64,000 bases of DNA from Actinacidiphila bryophytorum (GCF_016916835.1 NZ_JAFFIX010000003.1:1-64000), one strand, 5' to 3'; shown: positions 33,579 to 42,988, counted from the stretch's first letter. A program made the numbers and translations. Notes: generated from the letters alone by a model not told the origin.

Positions 33579-34595
33579 TCAGCTCTTACCGAAGGGGTGG
33601 CCGAAACCGTAGCGTTGGGACTCCGCGCGGAAGGCGGCCTGCGACCCGAGTGAGGTGTCGATCCGCCAGTCCATCATCTGGGTGCTGCCCGGCCAGTCCT
33701 TGCGCTGGTCGTACCAGACCAGGCCGATCACGCCGGCCTTCGCCGCGCCCTTGAAGAGGTCGCGCACCTGCTGCTCCTTGCGGCTGCTCTCGGCCACCCC
33801 GGTCTCGGTGATCAGCACCGGTTTGTCGGAGAAGCGGGAGATCTCCTTGAGCGTCGGGGTGAACAGGCTGGAGAAGGCCGCCCCGTCGATCGGGCCGTAG
33901 TAGCCGATCAGGCCGACCCAGTCGACGTACGCGTCGCCCGGGTAGTACGGGCGCAGCTTCGCCTTGGTGCCGCTGTCGACGACATGCGGGCTCCAGGTCC
34001 ATATGACGTTGGTGACCTTGAGTTCGCGGAAGACGTCGTGCACGTGCTTCCAGGCGGTCACGAAGTCGGCCGCCTTGGCGTGGCCCGGCCCCCAGGAGTT
34101 CCAGGGGCCGTTCATCTCGCCGGCAAAGGAGAGCACGAGCGGCCCGTGGTAGCTCGCGACCTGCCGCGCGAGCTTGCGCACGTACGCGTCGTCGTAGCCG
34201 CCGCCGATGTCGGCGAGCGCGGTGTCGGACGGCACGAGCGAGAGCATCGGCAGCTGCCCGTGCTGCCACAGGAAGGTGTTGCCCTCGGCGTCGAAGTCGT
34301 CGCCCCACGAGTCGTAGTACTCGCGGATGTCGGGCGCCCGGCCGGCCTGCGTGCCGAAGGCCTTGACGATGTCGTACTGCCACGGCGACTTGTCGTCCAC
34401 CACGCCGAGCATCCGCCCGGCCGGGTGCAGCAGCGGCGCGACGTCGAAGGGCGCGGTCGGCGTGCTGGTGGTGGCCGCCGCGTCGGACGGCCCGCCGCCG
34501 GAGCCGCCGCGGCTGCTGCAGGCGTACGCCACGAGCAGCACGACCGCGGTGAGCACGACGGCAGCCGAGCAACCGGAGCGGCGGTTTCTGGCCAT
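33579..34595 (-). CDS. GH26-like secreted glycoside hydrolase
   Basis: About 338 residues from ATG 34595 (an in-frame ATG at 34667 gives 362). An N-terminal hydrophobic segment 'AAVVLTAVVLLVAYAC' is followed by a Gly/Ser-rich linker, so the protein is exported, possibly as a lipoprotein although the lipobox is poor. The barrel shows 'FAGEMNGPWNSWGPGH' with the presumed acid/base Glu, 'NVIWTWSPHVV', 'YVDWVGLIGYYGP' and 'PVLITETGVAE' with the presumed nucleophile Glu, matching the GH26 mannanase/glucanase layout. The His normally before the acid/base Glu is Gly. The substrate is unknown; a role in remodelling its own surface glycan is possible given the glycan-synthesis genes next door. Confidence 0.7.
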   Translation of the reverse strand: MARNRRSGCSAAVVLTAVVLLVAYACSSRGGSGGGPSDAAATTSTPTAPFDVAPLLHPAGRMLGVVDDKSPWQYDIVKAFGTQAGRAPDIREYYDSWGDDFDAEGNTFLWQHGQLPMLSLVPSDTALADIGGGYDDAYVRKLARQVASYHGPLVLSFAGEMNGPWNSWGPGHAKAADFVTAWKHVHDVFRELKVTNVIWTWSPHVVDSGTKAKLRPYYPGDAYVDWVGLIGYYGPIDGAAFSSLFTPTLKEISRFSDKPVLITETGVAESSRKEQQVRDLFKGAAKAGVIGLVWYDQRKDWPGSTQMMDWRIDTSLGSQAAFRAESQRYGFGHPFGKS

Positions 34596-34806
34596 GTACG
34601 GGAGTCCGTTCGGGCGGGCGGCGAGGTTCGCGACCAGGATCCTATGCCGGGCGAGGCGCCCGGACATATTTTCATCTCAATATGGTCACGTAGGCCGGGA
34701 AAATGGGGATAAGTAGGTCAACCGTTCGGACATGTGCCGCTTACCGGCGCTATTTTCGACTCCCGGAGCAGTGGCGGCACCATCCTAGGAAAGCCCGAGG
34801 CCCTCG

Positions 34807-35370
34807 GTGACGAGCACCCTGACGGAGGTCGAGACCTCACCGGTCTTCGTGGACCAGACGGGCAAGCGCGGCCGGCGGCTGCGCGGCCTCGGCTGGGTCT
34901 TCGGCGCCGCCTTCGTCGGCATGACGCTGGCGATGGTCTCAGGCCTGCTCGGCACCCAGTCCGACGCCCCCTCCTTCCTTGTCCCCGGCACCGCCGACAC
35001 CCTGCCGCCGGGACAGTACGTCAACGCGCCCCTCCCCTCGCCGCCCGGCAAGGCCGACCGCAGCAAGGGCGTACCCCACAAGGGCGCCACGACCCCCGCC
35101 GGCACCCCCACGCCGAGCACGACCGCCACCGGCACCGCGGACCCCACGGGCACGGCCACCCCCACCGGCTCCACCCGGGCGACCGGCAAGCCGCCGGCCC
35201 ACTCCACCAGCAGCCCCCCGCAGCACACAACGCCGAGCACCCCCGCCAAGTCCACGGCGGGGACCAGCACTCCGCCGCCGGTGCACTCCACCCCCACCGG
35301 GAGTGCCGCGCCCCCTCCGACGCAGAGCAGCACCACCGCGCCCCCCGCCGCGCCGGACACCTCCTCGTAG
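34807..35370 (+). CDS. Small membrane protein with Thr/Pro-rich extracellular tail
   Basis: A 187-residue protein. A short basic N-terminus and one helix ('LGWVFGAAFVGMTLAMVSGL', about 38-57) are followed by about 120 residues that are almost only Thr, Pro, Ser, Ala and Gly, a likely extended extracellular tail. GTG 34807 has GAGG 7 nt upstream. It lies 45 nt before the deacetylase/glycosyltransferase gene on the same strand and could be an accessory of that glycan machine, in the place where matA would be expected. No catalytic domain is seen. Confidence 0.65.
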   Translation: MTSTLTEVETSPVFVDQTGKRGRRLRGLGWVFGAAFVGMTLAMVSGLLGTQSDAPSFLVPGTADTLPPGQYVNAPLPSPPGKADRSKGVPHKGATTPAGTPTPSTTATGTADPTGTATPTGSTRATGKPPAHSTSSPPQHTTPSTPAKSTAGTSTPPPVHSTPTGSAAPPPTQSSTTAPPAAPDTSS

Positions 35371-35415
35371 CACCGCTCCCCGCTCAGCCCGCGCTCGCGC
35401 AAGAACCAGGAAGAC

Positions 35416-37587
35416 ATGTCCCGCCACCAACGCCCACGGCAGTCAGTGCTGCGCCCGCGCAGACTCGCGGCACCGCCGCTGCGCTTCTTCCTGCCGCTGT
35501 CCGTGCTGGTCACCCTGCTGGCGCTGATGGTGCTGCGCGGCATGGCCAACAACGAGGTCTTCCACGACGAGAAGGTCGCCGTCTCGGTCGACAAGACCAC
35601 CGTGCCCAAGAGCGTGCTGGAAGGCGGCCCCGTCGTGGACAGCCGCGGCGACAAGCAGGACGCCCCGGTCAGCTACACCGTCCCCGACAAGACCGTGGTG
35701 CTGACCTTCGACGACGGCCCCTCGACCGACTGGACGCCGAAGATCCTCGACGTGCTCGCCAAGGAGCACATCCAGGCGGACTTTTTCGTCACCGGCTCGA
35801 TGACCACCCGCAACCCCGCGCTGATCCGGCGGATCGTCGCCGAGGGCCACGAGATCGGCGTGCACACCTACACCCACCCCGACCTCGCCCTGCACAACAA
35901 CATGCGGCTCGGCTGGGAGCTGGGCGAGACGCAGCTGGCGCTGGCCGGCGTCGCGGGCATCCACAGCAGCCTCTTCCGCCCGCCCTACTCCTCCACCGCC
36001 GACGCGCTGGACGACTGGTCGTGGCCGGTGACCAAGGAGGTCGGCAAGGACGGTTACCTGGTCGCCTTCATCGACAAGGACACCGACGACTGGAAGCGCC
36101 CCGGCGTCAACGCCATCGTCAAGGCCGCGATGCCGGACCTGGCGGGCCAGGGCGAGATGATCCTGCTGCACGACGCGGGCGGCAACCGGGCGCAGACCCT
36201 GGCGGCGCTGCCGATCATCATCGACAAGCTCAAGGCCGAGGGCTACACCTTCAAGACCATCGGCCAGGCGCTCGGCGCGGGCTCCGCCAACACCAAGGTC
36301 ACCGGCTCCACCCTGTGGGCGGGCAAGGCCTTCGTGTGGGCGACGACCTTCTCGGTCGGGCTGATGCCGTGGCTGGTGGTGGTGCTCGCCGTGGTCGGCG
36401 TGCTGGTCTTCGGCCGCTTCGCGCTGATGCTGGTGCTGTCGCTGATCCATGTGCGCCGCACCAGGAAGCCCGGCTTCTCCTGGGGCGCGCCGGTCACCGA
36501 GCCGGTCAGCGTGATCGTGCCGGCCTACAACGAGCAGGAGTGCATCGCCAACACCCTGCTGTCGCTGGCCGCGAGCGACCACCCGATCGAGGTGATCGTC
36601 GTGGACGACGGGTCGAGCGACGACACCGCCGCGCTGGTCGAGGAGATGGACCTGCCGATGGTCCGGCTGATCCGGCAGCCCAACAGCGGCAAGCCGGCCG
36701 CGCTCAACACCGGTGTGGCGGCGGCCTCCTACGACCTGATCGTGATGATGGACGGCGACACCGTCTTCGAACCGGCCACCGTGCGCGAGCTGGTGCAGCC
36801 CTTCGGCGACCCCAGGATCGGCGCGGTCGCCGGCAATGCCAAGGTCGGCAACCGCGACACCCTGATCGGCGCCTGGCAGCACATCGAGTACGTCATGGGC
36901 TTCAACCTCGACCGGCGGATGTACGACGTGCTGGACTGCATGCCGACCATCCCCGGCGCGGTCGGCGCCTTCCGCCGCGAGGCGCTCCACCAGGTGGGCG
37001 GCATGAGCGACGACACGCTCGCCGAGGACACCGACGTGACGATGGCCCTGCACCGGGCCGGCTGGAAGATCGTCTACGCCGAGAACGCCCGCGCCTGGAC
37101 CGAGGCGCCCGGCAGCATGAGCCAGTTGTGGTCGCAGCGCTACCGCTGGAGCTACGGCACCATGCAGGCGATGTGGAAGCACCGCCACGCGTTCTTCGAG
37201 CGCGGCCCCGGCGGGCGCTTCGGGCGCATCGGGCTGCCGTTCGTGGCGCTCTTCATGGTCTTCACGCCGCTGCTGGCGCCGGCCATCGACATCGCCATGG
37301 TCTACGGCGTCTTCTTCGTCGACCCCTACAAGAGCCTGCTGGCCTGGTTCGCGGTGCTCGCCCTGCAGGGCTTCTGCGCCTGGTGGTCCTTCCGGCTCGA
37401 CCGCGAGAAGGCCTGGTACCTGATCACGCTGCCGGTGCAGCAGGTGGTCTACCGGGTGCTGATGTACATGGTCCTGCTGCAGTCCTGGATCACCGCGCTC
37501 ACCGGCGGCCGGCTGCGCTGGCAGAAGCTGCGGCGCACCGGCGAGGTCGGGCTGGACGTCACCACGACGGAGGCGGTGCAGTCATGA
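35416..37587 (+). CDS. matB: Bifunctional polysaccharide deacetylase / family 2 glycosyltransferase (MatB-like)
   Basis: A 723-residue membrane enzyme joining an extracellular NodB-type deacetylase to a processive GT2 synthase. After one N-terminal helix, the NodB domain (about 85-285) has 'VVLTFDDGPSTDW', 'HEIGVHTYTHPD' and 'LFRPPYSS'. Two helices follow near 315-345, then the synthase (about 360-610) with 'VSVIVPAYNEQE', 'VIVVDDGSSDD', 'DLIVMMDGDTVFEP', 'LAEDTDVTMALHRAG' and 'SQRYRWSYG' (QxxRW), and C-terminal helices. This is the architecture of Streptomyces MatB, linked to poly-beta-1,6-GlcNAc-like surface glycan and mycelial aggregation; the name rests on architecture only. The ATG follows CAGGAAG; the acyltransferase gene overlaps its stop by 4 nt. 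Confidence 0.85.
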   Translation: MSRHQRPRQSVLRPRRLAAPPLRFFLPLSVLVTLLALMVLRGMANNEVFHDEKVAVSVDKTTVPKSVLEGGPVVDSRGDKQDAPVSYTVPDKTVVLTFDDGPSTDWTPKILDVLAKEHIQADFFVTGSMTTRNPALIRRIVAEGHEIGVHTYTHPDLALHNNMRLGWELGETQLALAGVAGIHSSLFRPPYSSTADALDDWSWPVTKEVGKDGYLVAFIDKDTDDWKRPGVNAIVKAAMPDLAGQGEMILLHDAGGNRAQTLAALPIIIDKLKAEGYTFKTIGQALGAGSANTKVTGSTLWAGKAFVWATTFSVGLMPWLVVVLAVVGVLVFGRFALMLVLSLIHVRRTRKPGFSWGAPVTEPVSVIVPAYNEQECIANTLLSLAASDHPIEVIVVDDGSSDDTAALVEEMDLPMVRLIRQPNSGKPAALNTGVAAASYDLIVMMDGDTVFEPATVRELVQPFGDPRIGAVAGNAKVGNRDTLIGAWQHIEYVMGFNLDRRMYDVLDCMPTIPGAVGAFRREALHQVGGMSDDTLAEDTDVTMALHRAGWKIVYAENARAWTEAPGSMSQLWSQRYRWSYGTMQAMWKHRHAFFERGPGGRFGRIGLPFVALFMVFTPLLAPAIDIAMVYGVFFVDPYKSLLAWFAVLALQGFCAWWSFRLDREKAWYLITLPVQQVVYRVLMYMVLLQSWITALTGGRLRWQKLRRTGEVGLDVTTTEAVQS

Positions 37588-38852
37588 CCAGCACGGCAGA
37601 GCACGAGGGGTACGCGTCGGGCACCGACCCGACGGCGACCCTGAAGCTGCGCACCATCACCGTCCCCGAGCCCTTCGTGCACCCCCCGGAGGAGGCCGAG
37701 CCCGCCCCGGTCGTCCGGCGGGGCGTCCGCGACCGCTACCTCGACCTGCTGCGGGCGCTCGCCCTGGTCCGCGTGGTGATCTACCACAACTTCGGCTGGA
37801 CCTGGCTGCCGCTGCTCTTCCCGTCCATGGGCGTGATGTTCGCGCTGGCGGGCTCGCTGATGGCCCGCTCGCTCAACCGCCCCGCGTGGAGCGTCATCAG
37901 GGGCCGTATGCGCCGCCTGCTGCCGCCGATGTGGATGTTCGGCGCGGTCGTGCTGACCGCGATGATCGCCGACGGCTGGGGTCCGCACGCCGAGGGCCAC
38001 CCCAACTGGTGGTGGGGCAAACTCGCCTTCTGGGTGCTGCCGCTGAGCACCCCGCCCTTCGCCGACACCGTCCACGGCTTCAGCGGGCACCTGCCGACCA
38101 GCTGGGCCGAGCAGTGCGTCGTCCCGCTGTGGTACCTGCGCGCCTACCTCTGGTACGTGCTGCTGTCGCCGCTGATGCTCAAGGCCATACGCCGGCTGCC
38201 GTGGGTCACGCTCGCGGTGCCGCTGGTGCTCTCCGCGGTGCTCAACTCCGGCCTCGTCGACCAGTCGGGCCGGATCATGGAGACCGCCACCGACTTCACC
38301 ACCTTCGGCTCATGCTGGCTGCTGGGCATGGCCCACCAGGAGGGCCTGCTGCGCCGCATACCCCAGTACGTCGTGCCGTCGCTGGCGCCGCTGGTGCTCG
38401 CGGCCGGCTTCTGGTGGCTCCAGCAGGCGCCGGTCGACGACCCCAGGGTCGGCCCCGACCTGGAGGCGGTGCCGCTGGCCCAGGCCATCTGGTCCTTCGG
38501 CTGCGTCATGCTGCTGCTGCACCTGAGCCCGTCGTGGGAGCGCTGGCCCAAACCGCTGGAGCGGTTCAACGGGGTCATCACGCTGCTCAACTCCCGTGCG
38601 GTCACCGTCTACCTGTGGCACTGCGTCGCCCTGGTGCTGACCGAGCCGCTGATCAACCCGCTGTGGGACAACCCCTTCATCTACGCGCACTTCCGCGGTG
38701 TGCTGACCAGCCAGTGGCTGCCGCTCTTCGTGGCGGTCCCGCTGATCGCGGTGGCGCTGCTGCTCTTCGGCTGGGTCGAGGACACCGCCGCCAAACGCAG
38801 CCCGCGCCTGTTCCCGTACCCGCGCAGGTCGAAGGGCCGCCGCCGGGCGTAG
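37584..38852 (+). CDS. Acyltransferase 3 family membrane protein
   Basis: A 422-residue integral membrane acyltransferase with about 10 helices after a 45-residue cytoplasmic leader. The family start 'RDRYLDLLRALALVRVVIYH' (about 47-66) carries the conserved Arg and His, and 'VMFALAGSLMARSL' and 'YLWHCVALVLTEPL' follow. Such proteins O-acylate surface glycans. Overlap with the MatB-like gene (ATGA) suggests it acylates the same polymer. A palindromic GC hairpin (38853-38868) follows immediately. Confidence 0.82.
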   Translation: MTSTAEHEGYASGTDPTATLKLRTITVPEPFVHPPEEAEPAPVVRRGVRDRYLDLLRALALVRVVIYHNFGWTWLPLLFPSMGVMFALAGSLMARSLNRPAWSVIRGRMRRLLPPMWMFGAVVLTAMIADGWGPHAEGHPNWWWGKLAFWVLPLSTPPFADTVHGFSGHLPTSWAEQCVVPLWYLRAYLWYVLLSPLMLKAIRRLPWVTLAVPLVLSAVLNSGLVDQSGRIMETATDFTTFGSCWLLGMAHQEGLLRRIPQYVVPSLAPLVLAAGFWWLQQAPVDDPRVGPDLEAVPLAQAIWSFGCVMLLLHLSPSWERWPKPLERFNGVITLLNSRAVTVYLWHCVALVLTEPLINPLWDNPFIYAHFRGVLTSQWLPLFVAVPLIAVALLLFGWVEDTAAKRSPRLFPYPRRSKGRRRA

Positions 38853-38907
38853 CGGCGGCGCGCCGCCGTCGCCCTCGGGGTGCTCGCCGTCCCCGCGGTG
38901 CTCGGCG

Positions 38908-40692
38908 TCAGGAGGCGTACCAGACCTGTGCGGGCTGCCTGCTGTCGCACGTGCGGCTCGCGACGCTCTTCCCCGACGCCGTCAGGCACTGCCCCGTCGA
39001 GACGTTCTGGTAGGTGCCGCCCGCCGCCGTCGACGTACCGATACGCCACTGCTGGCCCGCGGAGCCGTCGCAGGCGCCGAGGGTGGTGGAGCCGCCGAGG
39101 GCGCCGCCGGTCAGGCAGGACCCGGCTTTCTGGCTGACCAGCAGGAAGGTTCCGCCGGGGGCGGCCTGGAAGGTCCAGGAGTAGCTGACGGAGACCGCCA
39201 GTCCCGGCGGCGCCCCGCACGTGCCGACCGTCGGGGTGTGGCTGCCGACGAAGGAGGTGTCGGCCAGGCAGCGCGCGTCGGCGGAGCTGCGCAACTGCCC
39301 CTGCCCGGTGGGCGGCCCGGCCGTGGCAGGGGGCGTCGCGGCCCCGCCGCCGGTGCCGGCCGTGGCGGGCGCCGTGCTCGCGGGCGTACCGCCGTCCGAT
39401 GCCGGGTTCTTCGTAGCGTCGCCCGCCCGGTTCGCGGGGGTGCGGGCCGCAGGGGGCGCGGGGGAGGAGGGGAGGGACGCGGAGGGCGCCGGTGACGTAC
39501 GGGACGGGCCGTGCGGGGCGGGCGCCGACGGGTCGGCGGACGCGGAGACCGACGTGCCGTGCGGGGCGGAACTGTCGGCGCTGCCGCTGCCCGGCGCCAG
39601 CAGCAGCGGCAGGGCCGCACCGCCGCCCACGATCAGCAGCGGCAGCGCGACCAGCAGCACCTTCTTGCGCCGCCCCGGCCGCCGTTCGGTCTCCGGCGCG
39701 GCCGGCGGTGGGTCCTCGGGGGCGCCGGCACCGCCCTCCGCGGGCGCCGTCGCGGCGAAGCCGGCCCGCAGCGCTATCCGGTCGCGGACGGCCGCGGGCC
39801 ACAGGTCCGCCGCCTCGCCCTCGCCGTCCGGCACGTGCCCGCCGGCCAGTTCTGCCAGCTCCGCCGCCGCGGGCCGGGCCTGCGGGTCCTTGTCCAGGCA
39901 GGACGCCAGGACCCCGGCCAGGTCCGCGTCCACCGCCCGTACCGGCCCCAGCTCGGGGCCGTCGTTGACGACCCGGTGCAGCACGTCGGGGCCCGCTCCC
40001 TCACCGAAGGGCGGTGCGCCGATCGCCGCGTAGCAGAGCACCGCGGCGAGCGCGAAGACGTCCGCCGCGCCCGTCACCGGCCCTTCCCCCGCGGCCTGTT
40101 CCGGCGCCATGTACGCCGGGGTGCCCGCGGCCGCACCGGCCCTGGAGGGGCTGGCGGGGTCGGCCGCACGGGCCACGCCGAAGTCGATGAGGGCGACGCC
40201 GCCGGGGGTCAGCATCACGTTGGAGGGCTTGAGGTCGCGGTGGACCAGGTCCAGCGCGTGCACCTGCGCCAGTCCCGCGGCGGCCTCCCGCAGCAGCACC
40301 CACAGGGCGCCGACCGGCAGCGGCCCGCCGTGCGCCCTGAGCGCCTCGGCCAGCGTGAGCCCGGGTATGTACGCGGTCGCGAACCACGGCGGGCGGGCCT
40401 CGCGGTCGCTGTCCAGGAGTTCGGCGCCGACCCCCGCGGGCAGCCGGCCGAGGCTGTCCAGCTCCGCGCCGAACTGCCGCAGGAAGCCCTCGTCCTCCGC
40501 GAGCACCGGCAGCACCTGCTTGACGGCCGCGTAGCGCCCCTGCGCGGTCACCCCGAGGTAGACCCGGCCCGTCGCGCCGGAACCCAGCACTCCGACCACC
40601 GGGAACGGCCCGATCCGCCGCGGGTCGCGCTCACCGAGCGGGAGCGCGCCGCTCCCGCCGAGATCCACGTCCAGGTTCCAACCCCCGTGCAT
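38908..40692 (-). CDS. Membrane Ser/Thr protein kinase with extracellular ricin-like domain
   Basis: About 594 residues from ATG 40692 (an upstream GTG at 40719 is possible; neither has a clear ribosome site). The kinase domain (about 20-275) has the glycine loop 'LGSGATGRVYLG', Lys in 'YAAVKQVLP', 'HRDLKPSNVM', 'DFGVARA' and 'GTPAYMAPEQ'. A helix ('VLLVALPLLIVGGGAALPLL', about 340-359) and a Pro/Ser/Thr-rich stalk lead to an extracellular beta-trefoil-like domain with 'CLADTSFVG', 'AGSCLTGGALGG' and 'TGQCLTASG'. This resembles RICIN carbohydrate-binding repeats, suggesting sensing of glycans. It lies convergent with the surface-glycan genes. Confidence 0.82.
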   Translation of the reverse strand: MHGGWNLDVDLGGSGALPLGERDPRRIGPFPVVGVLGSGATGRVYLGVTAQGRYAAVKQVLPVLAEDEGFLRQFGAELDSLGRLPAGVGAELLDSDREARPPWFATAYIPGLTLAEALRAHGGPLPVGALWVLLREAAAGLAQVHALDLVHRDLKPSNVMLTPGGVALIDFGVARAADPASPSRAGAAAGTPAYMAPEQAAGEGPVTGAADVFALAAVLCYAAIGAPPFGEGAGPDVLHRVVNDGPELGPVRAVDADLAGVLASCLDKDPQARPAAAELAELAGGHVPDGEGEAADLWPAAVRDRIALRAGFAATAPAEGGAGAPEDPPPAAPETERRPGRRKKVLLVALPLLIVGGGAALPLLLAPGSGSADSSAPHGTSVSASADPSAPAPHGPSRTSPAPSASLPSSPAPPAARTPANRAGDATKNPASDGGTPASTAPATAGTGGGAATPPATAGPPTGQGQLRSSADARCLADTSFVGSHTPTVGTCGAPPGLAVSVSYSWTFQAAPGGTFLLVSQKAGSCLTGGALGGSTTLGACDGSAGQQWRIGTSTAAGGTYQNVSTGQCLTASGKSVASRTCDSRQPAQVWYAS

Positions 40693-40927
40693 GCGCGTCA
40701 GGTTACCCACACGCACCACGAGAGGTCGACTGCTGCCCTGGCCGCCCCCGCACCAGCGCCCACAGGGGGGACGCCGTGTCGCCGTACGGGCACGCCCCGT
40801 ATCGTCGGGGGTGTGGTGAGCGGATGCGCGGGCGGCGGGAGGGGCGGCCTTGTGTGCATCCTCCCGTCACATCGCGCGGCTTTCAGCTGTCATGTTCTGG
40901 CAGGCACCGGTGGGAGAATGTGACGCG

Positions 40928-41857
40928 ATGAACGAACACGACTGGCTGGTCGAGCGTTTCGAGACCGACCGGCCCCGCTTGCGCGCCGTGGCGTACCGCA
41001 TGCTCGGCTCGCTGCCAGAGGCTGACGACGCCGTCCAGGAGGCCTGGATCCGGCTCAGCCGCGCCGACGTCGACGCCGTGGAGAACCTGAGCGGCTGGCT
41101 CACCACGATCGTCGCCCGGGTGTCCCTCAACATGCTCAAGTCCCGCAGATCGCGCCGCGAGGACCTGGTCGACGCCCCCGAGAACAGCGGGGCGCACGCC
41201 TCGGAGGTGAGCGCCGATCCCGAGCAGGAGGCGGTGCTCGCCGACTCGGTCGGCCTGGCCCTGCTCGTCGTCCTCGACACGCTGACCCCCGCGGAGCGGC
41301 TCGCCTTCGTGCTGCACGACATGTTCGCCGTGCCGTACGAGGAGATCGCGCCCATCGTCGACCGCACCCCCACCGCGGCCCGCCAGCTGGCCAGCCGCGC
41401 CCGCCGCCGCGTCCAGCAGGCGGGCGCCGGCGGGCAGGCGGCCGAGGCAGCGGCCAGGGGCGCGGCCGAGGACGCCGTGGACCCCGCGCAGCAGGCGGCC
41501 GACCGGGCGGAGATCGTACGGGCCTTCCTCGCCGCCTCCCGCGAGGGCGAGTTCGAGGCCCTGCTGACGGTGCTCGACCCGGACATCGTGCTGCGCACCG
41601 ACTCGTCCGCCATCAAGATGGCCGACGCGGCCGAGTGGAACACCGCGCCCGAGGTGCACGGCGCCGACGCCGTCACGCGGGCCTTCCTCAACCGCACCTG
41701 GTCCCCGGTCCCCGCCGTCATCGAGGGCGCCCCCGGCCTGGTGTGGAACTACCGCGGCCAGCCCCGGGTGGTCTTCCGCTTCACCTTCGACGGCGACCTG
41801 ATCACCGCCATCGACGTCCAGGCGGACCTGACCGGCCTCGACATCGACCTCACCTGA
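40928..41857 (+). CDS. ECF sigma factor with C-terminal SnoaL-like domain (SigJ/ECF41 type)
   Basis: A 309-residue sigma factor. Region 2 is 'RLRAVAYRMLGSLPEADDAV' onward (about 16-80), region 4 is 'LTPAERLAFVLHDMFAVPYE' with its helix-turn-helix (about 119-165), and the extra SnoaL-like domain (about 195-309) is 'IVRAFLAASREGEFEALLTV' through 'RFTFDGDLITAIDVQADL'. In this group the C-terminal domain regulates the factor in place of a separate anti-sigma. ATG 40928 has GGGAG 11 nt upstream. The usual WLPEP linker motif of ECF41 is not seen. The target promoters are unknown. Confidence 0.87.
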   Translation: MNEHDWLVERFETDRPRLRAVAYRMLGSLPEADDAVQEAWIRLSRADVDAVENLSGWLTTIVARVSLNMLKSRRSRREDLVDAPENSGAHASEVSADPEQEAVLADSVGLALLVVLDTLTPAERLAFVLHDMFAVPYEEIAPIVDRTPTAARQLASRARRRVQQAGAGGQAAEAAARGAAEDAVDPAQQAADRAEIVRAFLAASREGEFEALLTVLDPDIVLRTDSSAIKMADAAEWNTAPEVHGADAVTRAFLNRTWSPVPAVIEGAPGLVWNYRGQPRVVFRFTFDGDLITAIDVQADLTGLDIDLT

Positions 41858-41868
41858 GACGCGCGACA

Positions 41869-41910
41869 CGCGTGTGGGGCGGCCCCCTTCGAGGGGCCGC
41901 CCCACACGCG
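41869..41910. terminator. Strong bidirectional terminator at the left edge of the meroterpenoid cluster
   Basis: A perfect 18-bp stem (41869-41886 with 41893-41910) around the loop 'cttcga', lying between the convergent sigma factor and prenyltransferase genes. It makes a natural cluster boundary. Confidence 0.9.
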
Positions 41911-41929
41911 CACCGGCGGTGCGCAGGAG

Positions 41930-42847
41930 CTAGTCGGTCAGGGCGTCGAAGGCCTTCAGCAGCTTCCGCTGGATATCGCTGATCTGGTAGTACGAGCCGA
42001 GCTTGTAGTATTCCTCGCTCGGCGAGAGCGTCAGACCGTAGACCAGGGTGCGCTTCTCACCCGCGTACGCGTACGGCGCATTGTTGGCGTAGGTCGAGAA
42101 CAGGTCGAGGTCCGACTGCTCCGTCGAGGGCGCCAGCGTCGGGTCGGTGGAGATCACCGCGTAGCACAGCCGCTCGATCTTCGCCGACTCCCAGCTGAGC
42201 GTCGGGTAGAGCGCGAACGACCGCCGGGCGAAGGTCAGCCCCTTCTCGCCCGGCTGCACCAGGCCCGTCTCGCGGACCAGCGCCTTCACCGGTTCGGGTT
42301 CGAGGAATTCCGGCTGCAGATTGCTGAAGTACAGATTCACCTGGTTCTTCTTGTAGTCCAGCGAGATCATCTGCACTTTGTCCAGCCCGTAGCGGGCGAA
42401 CAGCTCGGCGTTCTGCGCCACGCTCGGCGGCATCGACGGGATGTCCATCAGCTGCGCGACACCCGGCATGTCGTCGGTCGGGAAGAAGGCGTAGGTCTTC
42501 TTGAATCCGCTGGTGACTTCGCCGTCCACCGCGAACATCGAGACCGGCAGCGCCTTCTGCGTGTCGGCGAGCAGGTCGCCCACCGGGTGGCCGGTCTCAG
42601 GGATGAGCCCGTGCGCGAGCGCCGCGGCATACGGGTCGCCGTACCCGGCCGGCACCGAGATGCTGAAGTCCAGCTCGGTCGCGTGCCGGCCGCTGGCCAT
42701 CGAGTAGACAATCACGCCGTCGGCGAGTACGTCCTGGAACGCGTTCAGAATCGGCCGGATCTTCTCGGGTGAGCAGGCGACATCGAGCAGTCCGGCCGCT
42801 TCCTCCATGGCCGAATACACGCGCTCGACTTCAGCGGCTCCGGACAT
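41930..42847 (-). CDS. nphB: NphB-type ABBA aromatic prenyltransferase
   Basis: A 305-residue soluble prenyltransferase that attaches a geranyl (or related) group to an aromatic polyketide by Friedel-Crafts alkylation. It is recognisable as an NphB (Orf2 of naphterpin biosynthesis) orthologue along its whole length: 'VERVYSAMEEAAGLLDVACS', 'SMASGRHATELDFSISVP', 'SMFAVDGEVTSGFKKTYAFF', 'YGLDKVQMISLDYKKNQVNL', 'SFALYPTLSWE' and 'YAGEKRTLVYGLTLSPSEEY', same size and no gaps. The Asp of 'ELDFSI' and the Lys/Tyr residues that hold the diphosphate are kept. The acceptor is probably flaviolin or an amino-flaviolin made through RppA in this cluster. A SARP-type repeat array precedes it (42902-42950). 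Confidence 0.96.
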   Translation of the reverse strand: MSGAAEVERVYSAMEEAAGLLDVACSPEKIRPILNAFQDVLADGVIVYSMASGRHATELDFSISVPAGYGDPYAAALAHGLIPETGHPVGDLLADTQKALPVSMFAVDGEVTSGFKKTYAFFPTDDMPGVAQLMDIPSMPPSVAQNAELFARYGLDKVQMISLDYKKNQVNLYFSNLQPEFLEPEPVKALVRETGLVQPGEKGLTFARRSFALYPTLSWESAKIERLCYAVISTDPTLAPSTEQSDLDLFSTYANNAPYAYAGEKRTLVYGLTLSPSEEYYKLGSYYQISDIQRKLLKAFDALTD

Positions 42848-42901
42848 TCAATCCTCCACGCATAGATCGTGACGGTCTGTCGCCCAAGCATTGGCCACCC
42901 G

Positions 42902-42950
42902 CCTTGGGCAGGACTGTTCTGCCGCTTGGCGCCGGCTTGGCGGCAGCTTG
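42902..42950 (-). promoter_or_regulatory. SARP-box A upstream of nphB
   Basis: Read on the minus strand, CAAGC occurs at 42950-42946, 42939-42935 and 42928-42924, then ACAGT (42917-42913) and CAAGG (42906-42902). All units start exactly 11 bp apart. The array is nearly identical to the one upstream of the ScyD-like gene and sits about 55-100 nt before the prenyltransferase start. Confidence 0.8.
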
Positions 42951-42988
42951 TGCCGCCCGCCGAGCCGGCGCCGTCTCCCCGCGGCCTT

